A stretch of 64,000 nt of DNA, taken from positions 1,340,601 to 1,404,600 of the forward strand of contig NW_011887294.1 in NCBI RefSeq assembly GCF_000151315.2. Reading direction: 5' to 3'. The position numbers were made by a program, and so were the translations under genes. Below are positions 12,128-24,267 of this stretch, piece by piece; the first letter of the stretch is position 1; the number at the start of each line of letters is the position of its first letter. The DNA comes from Capsaspora owczarzaki ATCC 30864. Lineage: Eukaryota; Opisthokonta; Filasterea. The notes beneath the pieces are model-generated. The model saw only the letters and a list, made by a program, of their open reading frames with translations. It did not search any database and had not been told where the DNA came from.

Positions 12128-13462
12128 TCAATCTGTCTGCATGGGCACGGCTTCTGGTTGAGTGGTATCAGCGACTTGCTCATCCGTTGGTGCCCCGGTT
12201 GACTGTGTCGCGTCGGATGCTGGTGCGGACTCGAGCGCTGGTTGTTGGGCGGCAGTGCCTTGATCGACAGCTGGTTGTGAGGGAGCCGAGAGGGTGGCCT
12301 GGAAGACACCATTCACAAAGCTGACTGACATTCTTCCCAGCGCATGAGAAACAGGCTGCGTTGTGTTAACAAGAACGAGCTGTAGTGTGTGTGTGTGTGT
12401 GGGGGGGTGAGGAAAGGGGGGGGGAGAACAAAAAAAAATCAAAGGTCAGAGACTGCAACAACAAACATCCGAGAGTGGGCCCCTACCTTCTCTAATCCGC
12501 GCAATAGCTTGGGCGTCCGCTTGTAAAACCGAGAGGCATCAAGTAGCAACTCGCACAATCGCTGCAATGTGAACGGCGCCGCACTGAAGCCAAGGAGCAA
12601 TTGCACCAACTGCTCTTTCTGCTTGGCAAAGTTCTGATGTTGGACCTCGCTCGCTGCGAAATCTTTTGCTCCCTCCTCGAACTCTGTCACAAGCTTGTCG
12701 AGACGATACGCAATCAGATGCTTAAGATGGTTCCAGTTGTACGCTCTGTGACATGAGACACAAAAACGAGTCAGACAGCTCTTGCACCTCCCCCCGTTTC
12801 TGTCTCTCTCTCTCTCTCGCGCGCGCTCTCTCTCTGTCGCTGTGGTTGTGGCGTCTAGTTGTGATCTCGGTTCTTGACCGGTTGCAGTCGAGGGAAAATT
12901 CTCAGCCACAGCAGACAGGCATTGCCACCGGTCTGTGGTCTTCCGCCTTGTGTTTTGACTTGGCTCTTGTCTTTGCTCGCTTGTCTTTGACTTTTGACGC
13001 TGGTCTTTCTGGACGCAAGTCTGTGGTCTGTGGTTCTGTGGTTCTGCTGTTGGTGGTTGCCTTTACCCTGCTTCGCCGCTCTGGGCGATCTCTTGGATGA
13101 TGTTGGTGCACTCTTCCGTGTCGTTGGCGGCGGTTGGCGCCTGTGCAAAATCTGTTCCAACACGACGCAGAGAGAGGGTGACGCGTGAGCGAAGAGCAGT
13201 GAGGACAGAACAGGACAGCAACAGACCAACAACAAAACGAGTCAAGGTCTCAATCGCAACAAGCGGAGGGGGAGGAGGGCAAGGACGACAGGTTGGAAGC
13301 GATAATGGTAAGAAGCAAGATGAAAGAGCGGCGGCGTCGGCGGTGGTAATGGAGGTGGAAGACGAAGCGGTGGAGGAAGGACTTTGACAGCCAACAGAAC
13401 ACAGGAAAAAAAAAAAAAAAAAAAAAAAAAAGCTCACTGGAAAGCAAGTCGTCGACGCTCAT
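12128..13462 (-). CDS. PPP4R2: PPP4R2-like protein phosphatase 4 regulatory subunit
   Basis: Probable core regulatory subunit of protein phosphatase 4, which in animals acts in DNA-damage and centrosome control. Exons 13438-13462, 13067-13151, 12487-12745 and 12128-12379 join in phase to 206 aa. The diagnostic block is PFTLQRLCELLLDASRFYKR followed by LLRGLEK, as in PPP4R2. The N-terminal half (EECTNIIQEIAQSGEAG, then YNWNHLKHLIAYRLDKLV) matches the helical start of the family. The protein is about half the length of human PPP4R2 and lacks the long acidic C-terminal tail, ending in a short Ala/Gln/Pro-rich stretch. The 25-bp first exon (MSVDDLLSS) is chosen because its GTGAGC donor and phase fit; it is the least certain part. 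Confidence 0.82.
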
Positions 13463-13671
13463 CGCTGATGGACGAAGGAACAAGAAATGAACCTGTGAAT
13501 AATGAAACGCCTTCGAGATGAAGTGGAAAATGCAAGATAAAATTCACGGCGAAATCAGGCTGGAGTAGAAGGATTGGATTCAACAAGGACAAAGAACACA
13601 TTGCAAATGACAAATGCGGGGCACAAACAGAGAGCTCTGCAGCACAAAGACAAACTCATACAGCCCACAAG

Positions 13672-14243
13672 TTACACACCGGAGGCAGGCGGCTTGGAGG
13701 ATGCCTTTGCCTGCGCTTTGGCGCCAAATCGTCCCTTGAGGTTTGCTTCAAAGTCGGATTCAAAATGGAACGGAGACGAGCTCGGAGCACGACTGCTGCC
13801 AGTAGGGAACTGCGTGGCGGGGAACGGCGGGAATGGCGCATTCGCTTGAGGAGCTGCTGGTTGTTTGGCAGCGTTCGCTGCTGGTTTGGGCGACGGCTTG
13901 TTGTTGGTGCCGGCTGCCGTCGCATTCTGCGTCGTATGGGACGATGGCTTGTTGTTGGTGCCGGCTGCAGTAGCATTGGGCGTAGCATTCTGTGTCGTGT
14001 TGGACGCGGCAGGAGGTGTAGCATTCGTCTTTCGTACACCTGCCGAGGTCGCCGCAGGCTTTTGCGATGGCGGTGCGGCGGCCTTTGGCTCTGCTGCAGG
14101 AGCAGGGGCTGGCTTGGGTGCAGCCTTGGCCGATTGCTGCTGTTGCTGGTGCTGTTGCTGTTGCGAGCCAGCCTTCTGTTGTGCAGACGGAGACGCGGTG
14201 GCAGATGCTTTGGCAGTGGAAGTGGGTGTTGACTTTGCGTTGG

Positions 14244-14301
<58 letters not shown>

Positions 14302-17283
14302 GGGAGTAGCAGGCTTGGCATTGGCAGTCGGTTTGGGCTGCGCGTAGCTTGCCGATTTTCCGAAAGCACCCGTAAAGAACTGATATGGATCCTCAAAATC
14401 ACCAAACGAGGGTTCTTCATCAGTGTACTCGTCGTCGTCGTCGTCGTCGTAGTCGTCGTCATAATCTGAATGGTGGGTGTAATAGCCATGGGACTGAGAG
14501 CTCCGGTTGGTGTGTGAAGAGTACCGGTGCTGACAGGAGGGAGAGGCTCGCGTGTACGTAGAAGGATGATGTTGCTGCCGGAAGTTGTAGTCCGAAGCGC
14601 TGTAGCCACGACCGCGCCTAGATCTGGATTCGGCGCGTCGTTTTTCTTCAGCGGCGTCCTCGAGCTTGGCATCATACTTTTGCCGCTCGTACTTGTCGCC
14701 GAGCGTTGTTTTGGCGAGATTCACAAGCTTCATCATGTACTCGGTATACCCAGAGGGCGTTCCAGTCTCGCGCTTGTCAGGATGGTACTTGAACGCTGCC
14801 TTTCTGTAGGCCTTGAGCACGTCGTCGGCCGTGGCGGCAGGGGTGATTCCGAGCAACTCGTAATAGGAGTCTGGGGTCACCTTTTCGAGTTCGTCCGGCT
14901 TGGGGTGCTCGCCGAGGAGGCTGGCTTCTACAAACAGCGCCTGAGCCGCCTCGGCTTTCTTGCCAAGCGAGAGGAAAGACGAAAACTCGACGCGATGCGG
15001 CTTTGAGTACAAGGGGTCGAGTTTCTTGGCGATCGCAGCAGCGGCGATGGCGTCAGTGTACCGTTTCAGGTTGACGTAGCAAACTGCCTGATTGCTGACG
15101 CAGCGAGAGTTGTGGTGGTTTGCACGTCGGTGAATGTTGGCTGCTTCATGGTACAGCGACGCGGCCTCGGCATACATCTTTCGATGGAAGAGGCGGTTGG
15201 CGGCGTCCTTTTTGGCATCAATGTCAGCCAGGGCAGCGACGAGCGCGCGAATCTCGGCAGTGTGTCCGCTGGTCAACGTCAGTCCCAGGTCGGAACAGGT
15301 GCGTCGGACTTGCAACATTTCCTGACTCGAGCGGCCCCGAGCGAACGCCAGTCGCGCCACCTCGACATAGCCTGATGCGCAGGACGGGAAGCGAGCCTGA
15401 AGTTGGTTGAGCAGCGTTTCCGCAGCAGCCAAATCGTCCACCATGGTGGCCTCGACTTGCATAAAGTGCCAGGCAGAGTGCTCAGGGAACAGCTCGAGGG
15501 CGTGGCGGAGCTGCGCCAAGGCCTCGGCACCTTTGTTTTCCTCGATCGACATTCGCGCAGCTCGAATGGCAGCAAATGCTTTCTGGTAGGTTGCAAGCTG
15601 CTGCCGAGCGGATGCAAGCAGGTCTGTCACTTCCGGGGTCAAAATAGACCCTTGCAGCTGCGCGATGTGCGCATCCAGAATCCCAATGGCAGAGTCCGAC
15701 TGACCTCCGTTCCAAGCTGCCGCTGCTGCATTGCGTGCGTGCGTTAGATTGACTAAATCTGGATTAATCAGGGGCGATGCTTTCAAGGATGGGTCCACAT
15801 GCGCAGAGTCGGTATCCAGATTGGCATAGACCACAGGAATTGGGGAAGCGGCGGCAGCGGGAGCGGAAGGAGTGGCGGCTGCGGCTGTGGCGGCAGTTTC
15901 AGCTTTAGGCAGCGGATATGGCATCGAAGGGGGAACGGGAGGGATGGTGCGCACCTGCGTGCCGAAACCAAAGTTGAATTTATCCGACGACGCGGTCGCG
16001 GGGGCTGCTGGATGGGACGCGGTACTTGCACTTGGGGAGGGTGTAGGCACTGTGAAAGGAGCAGTCGTGGGCACTGTCAACGGAACAGTCACAGGAGGGG
16101 CTGTCGAAGCGCTGGCGGTCTCGTCCATGGGGGTTGCCGTGCTGGCAACGGGAGGTGCATCACATGCATCTGGAGAAGTGGGTGAAGGCGAGAACCCACA
16201 GGAGCGAGAGGCTCGGGCAACGAGAACTGCCTGCGTGATGGTTGCGAACGCTGGTTGCAGAAGCTGAAATTGCTCGAGCGACAGGGTCGAGAAGAGAGGG
16301 CTCAGAGCGGGGAATGTGGATGCAGCAGTTCGTGTCCGTGTCCATGCGCTTGTTATCGAGGCCTGGTCTGAGGTGGCAGGCGTAGCCAGAGCGAGGAACT
16401 GGAGCAGTTGCTCGGAGGCATCAATAAAGTTGGCCACGACCAACGCCGGCAGCAGTTCAAACGCAGACAACGCTTGCAGCCTGGTTTCCACTTGTGCCCG
16501 CACGTCATTTTGCGAGCTTGGCTTGGTCACATTGTGGCCTTGGGGTTGAGCGAGACGCTGGTGCTGCTCGTCGTTCAGGCTCAGCTTGTCCAGGTTGAGT
16601 GCGACATCGACGTCCGACGCTCCCGTTGGCGCCGTGCTCGTTGTGGATACATTGCCTTGGAGCTGCTCGTCTCGCTTGAGGTGTGGTGCAGGAGCATGTT
16701 CCGTTGGCATTGGGTGCTCTGAAACACGATTTGCAGACGACGCCGCCGCATGGTCTGCCTTGACGGAGGACTGGACGCCGGTAGAACCACCCAACTCGCC
16801 GCTGCGTGATGAGGGAGAGCTGGCGCCGCCATAGATCTCACCAACAGCAGGAGCAGGGGCAGGAGCAGCAGTAGCAGCAGTGGCAGCAGAATGAAGGCCT
16901 GAAGCGGCTTGGCCGTGTGAAACAGCCGAAGCCGGCATTGCTCCGGTTGGCGTGCGCGGCGTAAACGAGAAGGTCAGATGGCTGGTCCTGGAAGCTCCTC
17001 CTGTGGTGGTGGTGGTGGTGGTGGGAGTGGTGGAGGAGGAGGCAGGGGTGCTGGTGTTGGTTGGCGGCGTGGTGGAGGCCGAGGCAGGCATACGCATGCG
17101 CTTGGGAATGTGGCGGCTGCGCGGCTCAGGCACGCGCGCAACCCCGGCTTGAGGACTGCCCGACGATGATGATGGCATTGGTGGGGATGACATGCTCTGC
17201 TGGGGCGTGGCGTGTGGCGGCGTTCGCGGCGGGAAGCTGAAGGTGAGCGGGGAGTTGGTTGTTGTGGCTGCAGGCGATTGCAT
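13672..17283 (-). CDS. TPR and J-domain co-chaperone (DNAJC7-like)
   Basis: Large Hsp70 co-chaperone candidate, 1203 aa in a single exon. The N-terminal 450 residues are Ser/Thr/Pro/Ala-rich with two copies of an LTFSF-PRTP motif. TPR-like helical repeats fill about 500-790 (for example AANRLFHRKMYAEAASLYHE and VSNQAVCYVNLKRYTDAI). A J domain lies at about 803-870 (YYELLGITPAATADDVLKAY) with the key HPD tripeptide in KYHPDKRETG. The C-terminus is low complexity with an acidic run, a poly-Asn tract of about 19 residues and Gln-rich blocks. The TPR-then-J order is that of DNAJC7/TPR2, but the long flanking regions are not. The start at 17283 (MQSPAATTT) is preferred because upstream sequence in frame encodes a long Phe/Leu run that looks like untranslated pyrimidine-rich DNA. 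Confidence 0.82.
14244..14302. repeat. GTT microsatellite encoding poly-Asn
   Basis: An uninterrupted GTT run on the plus strand, read as AAC codons in the J-domain gene, gives about 19 consecutive asparagines. It lies in the low-complexity C-terminal part of the protein, so length variation would be tolerated. Confidence 0.95.
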
Positions 17284-17936
17284 GCTCGAGCAAGGGGGGA
17301 GCTGGAGGGGCTGTTGGGAGTGGATTTTGTACTGGAATGACAAATCGTAAAGGTCAAAGTGAAAGAAGAGGAAGAGGAAGAGGAAGAGGAAGAGGGGGAA
17401 AGCAAGGAAGAAAACAAAAAAAGGGCGGGAAACTGGCTCAGAAACAAAGGACTGAGACTGAATCGATTCAGACGTTGACCATTCACGAATCTGGTCCAAA
17501 AACATGGGATTGATGACGAACAGCATCCATAAGAGGAGCACACACCTATAGCAGCGTTAAAACAAGAGGTCATTCTTCTCTGTAGATTTCGCGCGCACCC
17601 GCTGAGCCCCGCTGGTGTTGCTCCGACTGCTGTCGCTCCCGTTGCGCCTCCTGAACTCAATCAAGCTCCTGTCCAAGCTCCTGTCCAAGCTCCGAGCATT
17701 TTCCTGTCCGCTCCGGTACCTGCTGTGATGACTACTGGCCAGTTCGGCTTCCAGTTCGGCTTCCGTCTTTTTTTGATTTTTTTTTTCCCCGATCAGCGGC
17801 TTCTGCAAGCACTGCCTCCACGCCAAAAGGGGCTCAATTTCCATCATCGGAAACCGAGCCTTCCAGCAAAAAGTCAAAAATCAAAAATAAAAAGTCACTC
17901 ATACTTTTTAAGCAAAATAATCATCGAAACAGCGCA
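17284..17936. promoter_or_regulatory. Divergent intergenic region
   Basis: This 650-bp stretch lies between the divergent starts of the J-domain gene and the Tudor/cyclin gene. It holds a GAAGAG-rich purine tract at about 17365-17400 and a short tandem segment (CAAGCTCCTGTC, twice) near 17665-17690. No convincing coding region was seen. Confidence 0.5.
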
Positions 17937-18131
17937 ATGAAGCCTGACGAGTTCCTCGCGCTTTACCAGCCGCTCACCACGCCATCGGGTGTCGTCGCTG
18001 CCAAGCGCGCAATCGTTGCTGAGGCACAGGCTTCGCTTGCCGCAGCGTTGGCTGCAGCATCTCAGCTGGTAAATATCGCAAAATAGCACAAACACCAATA
18101 AATATTGAGAGACAACGAACTCAGCGTTTGG

Positions 18132-18166
<35 letters not shown>

Positions 18167-19002
18167 CGGTTTGGGAAGAAAGCACTTCAACGAGTGAGGC
18201 TTTCTCGGCTTTATCCGCGCATGGGACGCGCGCCCTTTCCGCACTGGTTATTGCTCCTGTGGGTGTAGTGTGCGCCTGTCGAGCGCGGAGGTCGCCCACA
18301 TGCCTCCTCCATTTCGTTTGGAGCATGTGTAAACATTTATCACACTCGAAAAAACCCCAAAAAACCCCAAAAAAACCAAAAAAACCAAAAAAAAAAAAAA
18401 AACAAAAAAAAAAAGCCATGCTCGACCCAATCAATTGCGTGGCATTCGAACCCCTAACCTTCGTTTGTCCGCTTTAGTGCTCTCGCCGTATGGCGGCCTT
18501 TTTTAAAACACGTTGTATTGTCTTACGGAAGTGAAACAGCAACAAACAAAAAAAAAAAAAAAAAAAGCCTTCTTCTTTTTTTTTTTTTTTTCGGTTGCAC
18601 AAATATGAGATCTTGTCGTTCTTGTTTTGCATGGAGGGTGATTGAAGGAGAAGCCGAGGGCCTGGACCAGGGGGAAAGCGGGGAGGCTGCACGCTTTTTG
18701 ACTCGCTGGATGGATGAGCACGTACTGACCATGTTGTACGATTTCGCGGTGGCCTCCGACAGCTGGGGAGCGATGCAGGGCGGTCGGCTGCAGGCGGCGG
18801 CAACGGCGATGCGGCGACAAGCAGCGCAGGAGCACCAGGCGTGCCATCGGGCGCTCCGGCAGCTGTCGCGGCGCCCGCCACAAATGCACAACTACCCGTC
18901 CCGCATCCAGTGTTCAAGCGAGGTGTCCGCGCACTCGTCAAGTGGGTCGACAATAGCTACTATTCAGGTAATGCCCCCACAGTGTTCATCACCCACCTTT
19001 TT

Positions 19003-19033
<31 letters not shown>

Positions 19034-21623
19034 TTCCGTATTGTTTTTCGCTGTCGCTTTTTTGCAGCAGCGATGCACGGACCTCAGCCACGAGCGCACG
19101 AGTTTGAAAGTGGGGAAAATTCATCCTCGTACTTGAACAACATTGCGATTGAAATCATTCAAACACCTGCATTGCGATCGTGTCTGAGAGCGGCGCGATT
19201 GCCAAGAGTCTGTGCTGTTCTGTTTCGTGTTCGCGTCAATGTCATTCCCACTGGTTTTTGCTGGGGCAGCATGGGATAGGACTCCAATCCTTCTCGACGT
19301 GTTCTTTTTTTTTTTTGTTTAACAAAACCAGCATGATGAGGATCTGTCAGTTTGTCTTGTTATTGTTGTTGTTGATGACAAGAATTGCTCACTCGTTTTC
19401 TCTTTTGCAATGGTTTTTCACACATTCAGGCACCGTGGTTGCTGTGACCGGGAATAACGAGTTCAAGGTTTTATTCGATGATGGCGACTCACTTGTTGTG
19501 CCTCTCCATCACTTGAAGTCAACGGTAAAGGTTGCAGCAGTCTGGCTGGGCAGTTTGTGAAACACCGTTCGCGCTGCCAATTCTCACCTTGCTCCGTCCC
19601 ACTTCCTTCTTGACCAAACCACCTACACAGAAGCAAAAAACACCGGCCAGTAGTGCCTCTGCAGCAGCTGCCAACACATCTACCAATACTGCACAGGTGA
19701 TGTTCCACGAGGCTCACAATTGAGTTCACCGCCCCCGTTTGTCCGCATACTCATCTTAACGTTGATGCACATGCGCGTTCTGCAGGTTCCACAAGCCAAA
19801 CGAAACGCTTCCTCCACCATCGAGGTATGGGTTATGCCATGAGTTTTGCGGTCCGGTCGTTTTTTTTTTTTTTTTTGTAAAATTGGTCTCACTTGACCCT
19901 TGCTTCTCAACACCCCAACAACTACACAAAACAGCCAATGGAGACACGCAAACGACAGCGCATGAATCAAGATTCAGACACCGACACCCGCTCACCAACG
20001 ATTGAATCGAGACCTTCACGGTTCCCAACGATGGCTCTGGCAGAACGCCCACGACGCCGCGTCAGTGCTCACCACAGCAGTGAAGACGATGCTGCAAATG
20101 GTATTCACTCGGATGGCTCTGATGATGACCGACGCACCAGTCGGTCAACGAAGGATCGGCTCCCTTCAGCGCGCTTGCAAACGCAACTTGCCATTGCTGC
20201 ATCCCGCGAGACAGACCAGCTGGAGCGGCTCGAGCGCGCTGGCAACTCCCTGTCGGACTCGTACATGGAGTTTGTCAGCAAAGACGCGAGCCCGGCGGTC
20301 GTGGAGGTGGTGCGAAAGCGGCGCGACAAGGCGCGTCAGCTGCTGCTCTCCCAGAACATTCAGCTCAAGCTCGCCGACACCGTGTTGCAGCGGAGCATGC
20401 ACCTGTTCAGCGCTCTGGATGACGGTGCTCGGAATCTCGTCGACGAGGAAAACTGGGACGGCATGGTGGCCGCTTGCTTGGTGCAGGCAGTGCGTGAGAA
20501 CAACCCGAGCGTATCCATTGGCGATTTCATCCAATCTGCAGGCCTGAGCAATCTCAAGCAAGAAATCTCCCGCGGCCTTAAGCTCGTTGCAGTCGAAGCA
20601 GAGACGCCAAACCCCGAGCCCGGTCCAAGGTATCTCGCGCAGCTGGACGTGGACAGTGTTCGCAAATGGGGTCTCGCAATGTGGCGAAATGCACGCAACC
20701 ACCCCGATCTGCGCGACCGGCAGCCAATCCACCTGGCGATTGGCGTGGCGGCGCTGCTTTGCGAGGGCATCGAGCGGCGCAAACTGCTGTCAGACAACAT
20801 TTCTGTGACCACCATCCGCAATGCCGGCGAGGCTTTGCTGCCTTACCTTGAAGTGATCAAGCCCCGTGACGCCATGCTGCCCAAGACAAGCGTGCTAGAG
20901 TCGTTGCGAGCGCAGCAAAAGTCGGCAGTGTACAGTCAGTCGCGTGCTCAATTCCAGGACGCGGTCGCCGAACGGCTCAAGGGCGAGGCTCATGCGCCCG
21001 TTCTTCGAACCAACAAACGGGCCCAGCGGTTTGCCGCTCTTGAAAACAATACCCGAGGCGTCCAGTCACAGCAAAAGCCATCGCAGCAGCAAGCGGCGCA
21101 ACAGCATCAACCCTCGCAGCAGCAAGCGCATCAACACCCGCCCCAAAATCAAGTTGCGCAACAGCAGCAACAGCAGCAGCAACAGCAGCAACAGCATCTC
21201 CAGCAACAGCAGCTGCAAATGCGCCAAGCCGCTCAAGCAGCTCAGGTGCAGGCAGCTCAGGTGCAAGCAGCTCAGGTGCAAGCAGCTCAGGTGCAAGCAG
21301 CTCAGGTGCAAGCAGCTCAGGCAGCGCATTACCAAGCAGCAATGCAAATGCAACAGCAGCAGCAGCAACAACAACAGCAACAACAACAACAACAACAGCA
21401 GCAACAGCAGCAGCAGCAACAGCAACAGCAGCAAGCGTACCCTCAGCAGTACATGTTCGTCCCTCCCCAGTTCACGGGTTATTATGGCTACGGCAACTAT
21501 GTGTACCCGCAGGGCATGTACGAACAATACGGCATGAACATGGCCGGACAGGTCTGGGGCTGGATGCCAGAACAAATGCAGCAGGCACAGCACCCCGCAC
21601 AGCAGCAACAGCCTCCAACCTAA
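17937..21623 (+). CDS. Tudor domain plus TFIIB-like double cyclin-fold protein
   Basis: Unrecognised nuclear-type protein of about 741 aa. Exons 17937-18068, 18763-18967, 19430-19524, 19631-19696, 19786-19824 and 19935-21623 join in phase. Exons 2 and 3 encode a Tudor-like barrel: GVRALVKWVDNSYYSG, split by an intron, then TVVAVTGNNEFKVLFDDGD. The last exon encodes two helical units resembling TFIIB cyclin repeats. The first has LADTVLQRSMHLF and WDGMVAACLVQAVRENN; the second has HLAIGVAALLCEGIERRKLL and VTTIRNAGEALLPYL. The protein ends in a Gln-rich tail with AQVQA repeats and poly-Gln. No TFIIB zinc ribbon is visible. The cyclin call is by eye and the function is unknown, perhaps chromatin-linked transcription. 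The start of exon 2 is uncertain: another open frame (about 18640-18790, FLTRWMDEHVLTMLYDF) overlaps it and could be the true upstream coding sequence if a frameshift or a missed exon is present. Confidence 0.68.
21240..21434. repeat. 15-bp tandem repeat followed by CAG/CAA tract
   Basis: Five near-identical 15-bp units (CAGGTGCAAGCAGCT) encode AQVQA repeats. They are followed by a long mixed CAG/CAA tract encoding poly-Gln. Both lie in the C-terminal tail of the Tudor/cyclin gene. Mixed codons suggest an older, stabilised Gln tract. Confidence 0.93.
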
Positions 21624-22887
21624 GTTTGTTGCCCGTTCCTCCAAGGCTTTTCTGACTTGTTCCAGATGGGTTTCAAATGGTTCACTTGCTTTCGCTGTTT
21701 CTCTGACAGGTGGAGCAACTTGTGTGTCACATTCTTATTGTTCACTCCAAATTACAAGGATTTTCCAATGAACTTCAGAGTAGAGCCTCCCTCTTTCGTG
21801 GGTTTTGCAGCGAGTTCCATCATGGATCGGCTTGGCCAAAAACTTTTAGCTTTCGAGTGAGTTTCTCCACTCGTTCGCAAGCCAAATCCGCACAATTTTG
21901 CATCTATTTTCAACTCAATTTGGAAACGCTGCGATAGAGACACACGACAGATCGAGGCCAAGGTAGTCCCATAAGACCAAACAGCAGTGTTGGCGAAATG
22001 GTATTTGGGCTTTTCGCGCACGTTCGACAAGCTTGTGTTGTATGAGCCGAGAGAAGGTCAGCGGCTCCCTGGACCAAGGACGAGCATTCAACATCAACCT
22101 AGGTTAAGCCTTGCATTGTCTTTGACATGCATCTAAACCACCAGTATTTGAAACGTTTTTTTTTTTCTTTTTTATTTTTTATTTTTGCAATGGTGAAGGG
22201 TTTCAGATTGCTTTTTTTTTTTAACTTGACTGCGTTCGATCGATCCATCTCCTGCCGCCGACAAGAGTCTTCCATTCTCTAATCTACGTTTGTACCTTCC
22301 TCCCCTTCCTCGGAGCCCTTGTCCGCGAACTGCCGTTGTTGTTGCCGAAGCCAACCGATTTTAGCAATCCGATTGTCACTCTTTTTTTTTTTTTTTTTTT
22401 TTTTTGCCTTCCTTTTTCAATTCCGTACGTTGCTCCCTCAGTCTCCCCCTGCTCGCTCGCTCCCCTTCTCTCCTCTCGTTCTCGTTCGCCTTGTCGCTGT
22501 TCTGGCTCAGTGTTGATGGTCGAGTGGTTGATGTGTCTTGCGTGAACCGACCTCTGTGCAAGTGAGATTCATTTTTTTTTTCATTCTTCCTTCCCAGTTC
22601 TCTATCGTCCCCCACCACTTCGGACACCACCTGCCATCAAGACTCGCTGCTGGTCTCGCTCTTTTTGCACACACCACGCTTCACCGACCCACCGCCACAC
22701 GCATATACGCACAGAGCGCGGCATTTGACTGCGATTTTTTATTTTCTATTTTTTATTTTTTATTTTTATATTTTTTCCCTTTGATTCTCAACCCTCAAAT
22801 TTTACATTTTACATGACATTCGTTGTTGTCACTCACTCGCTCTCTCTTGCTCTCTCGCAATTTGACAGATCAAACTTTGGAAAAACA
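21624..22887. other. Intergenic region upstream of OSTF1
   Basis: About 1.26 kb with no gene I can support. It contains T-rich runs at 22157-22190, 22382-22406 and 22734-22790 and CT-rich stretches just before the OSTF1 start, which is typical of promoter and untranslated sequence here. Short open frames in it are low complexity. Confidence 0.5.
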
Positions 22888-24037
<1,150 letters not shown>

Positions 24038-24267
24038 AGTGTATCTCACAATGTTTCTCTCTCTCTTTGTCTGTGTGTCACTGAAGCAATTTGAAACATG
24101 GGATTCCTGAATTCGAGTCATCTACAAGCACACAATAGACTTACTCGATGCCGAGGCAAAAAAACCAAAACCAAAACAAAACAAAACAAAACAAAACAAA
24201 AAAAAAAAAAAAAAAAAAAGACCAGAAGAACAAAAACAACAGCAGAAAAAAAAATTCGTTTCAGGAT

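Noticed and set aside
18440-18480. TTCGAA-containing segment resembling a tRNA T-arm
   Set aside because: The flanking stems do not pair and no acceptor stem or anticodon arm is seen.
20977-21644. Minus-strand frames with LLAPE or CLHLS repeats
   Set aside because: They are antisense shadows of the Gln-rich tail of the Tudor/cyclin gene.
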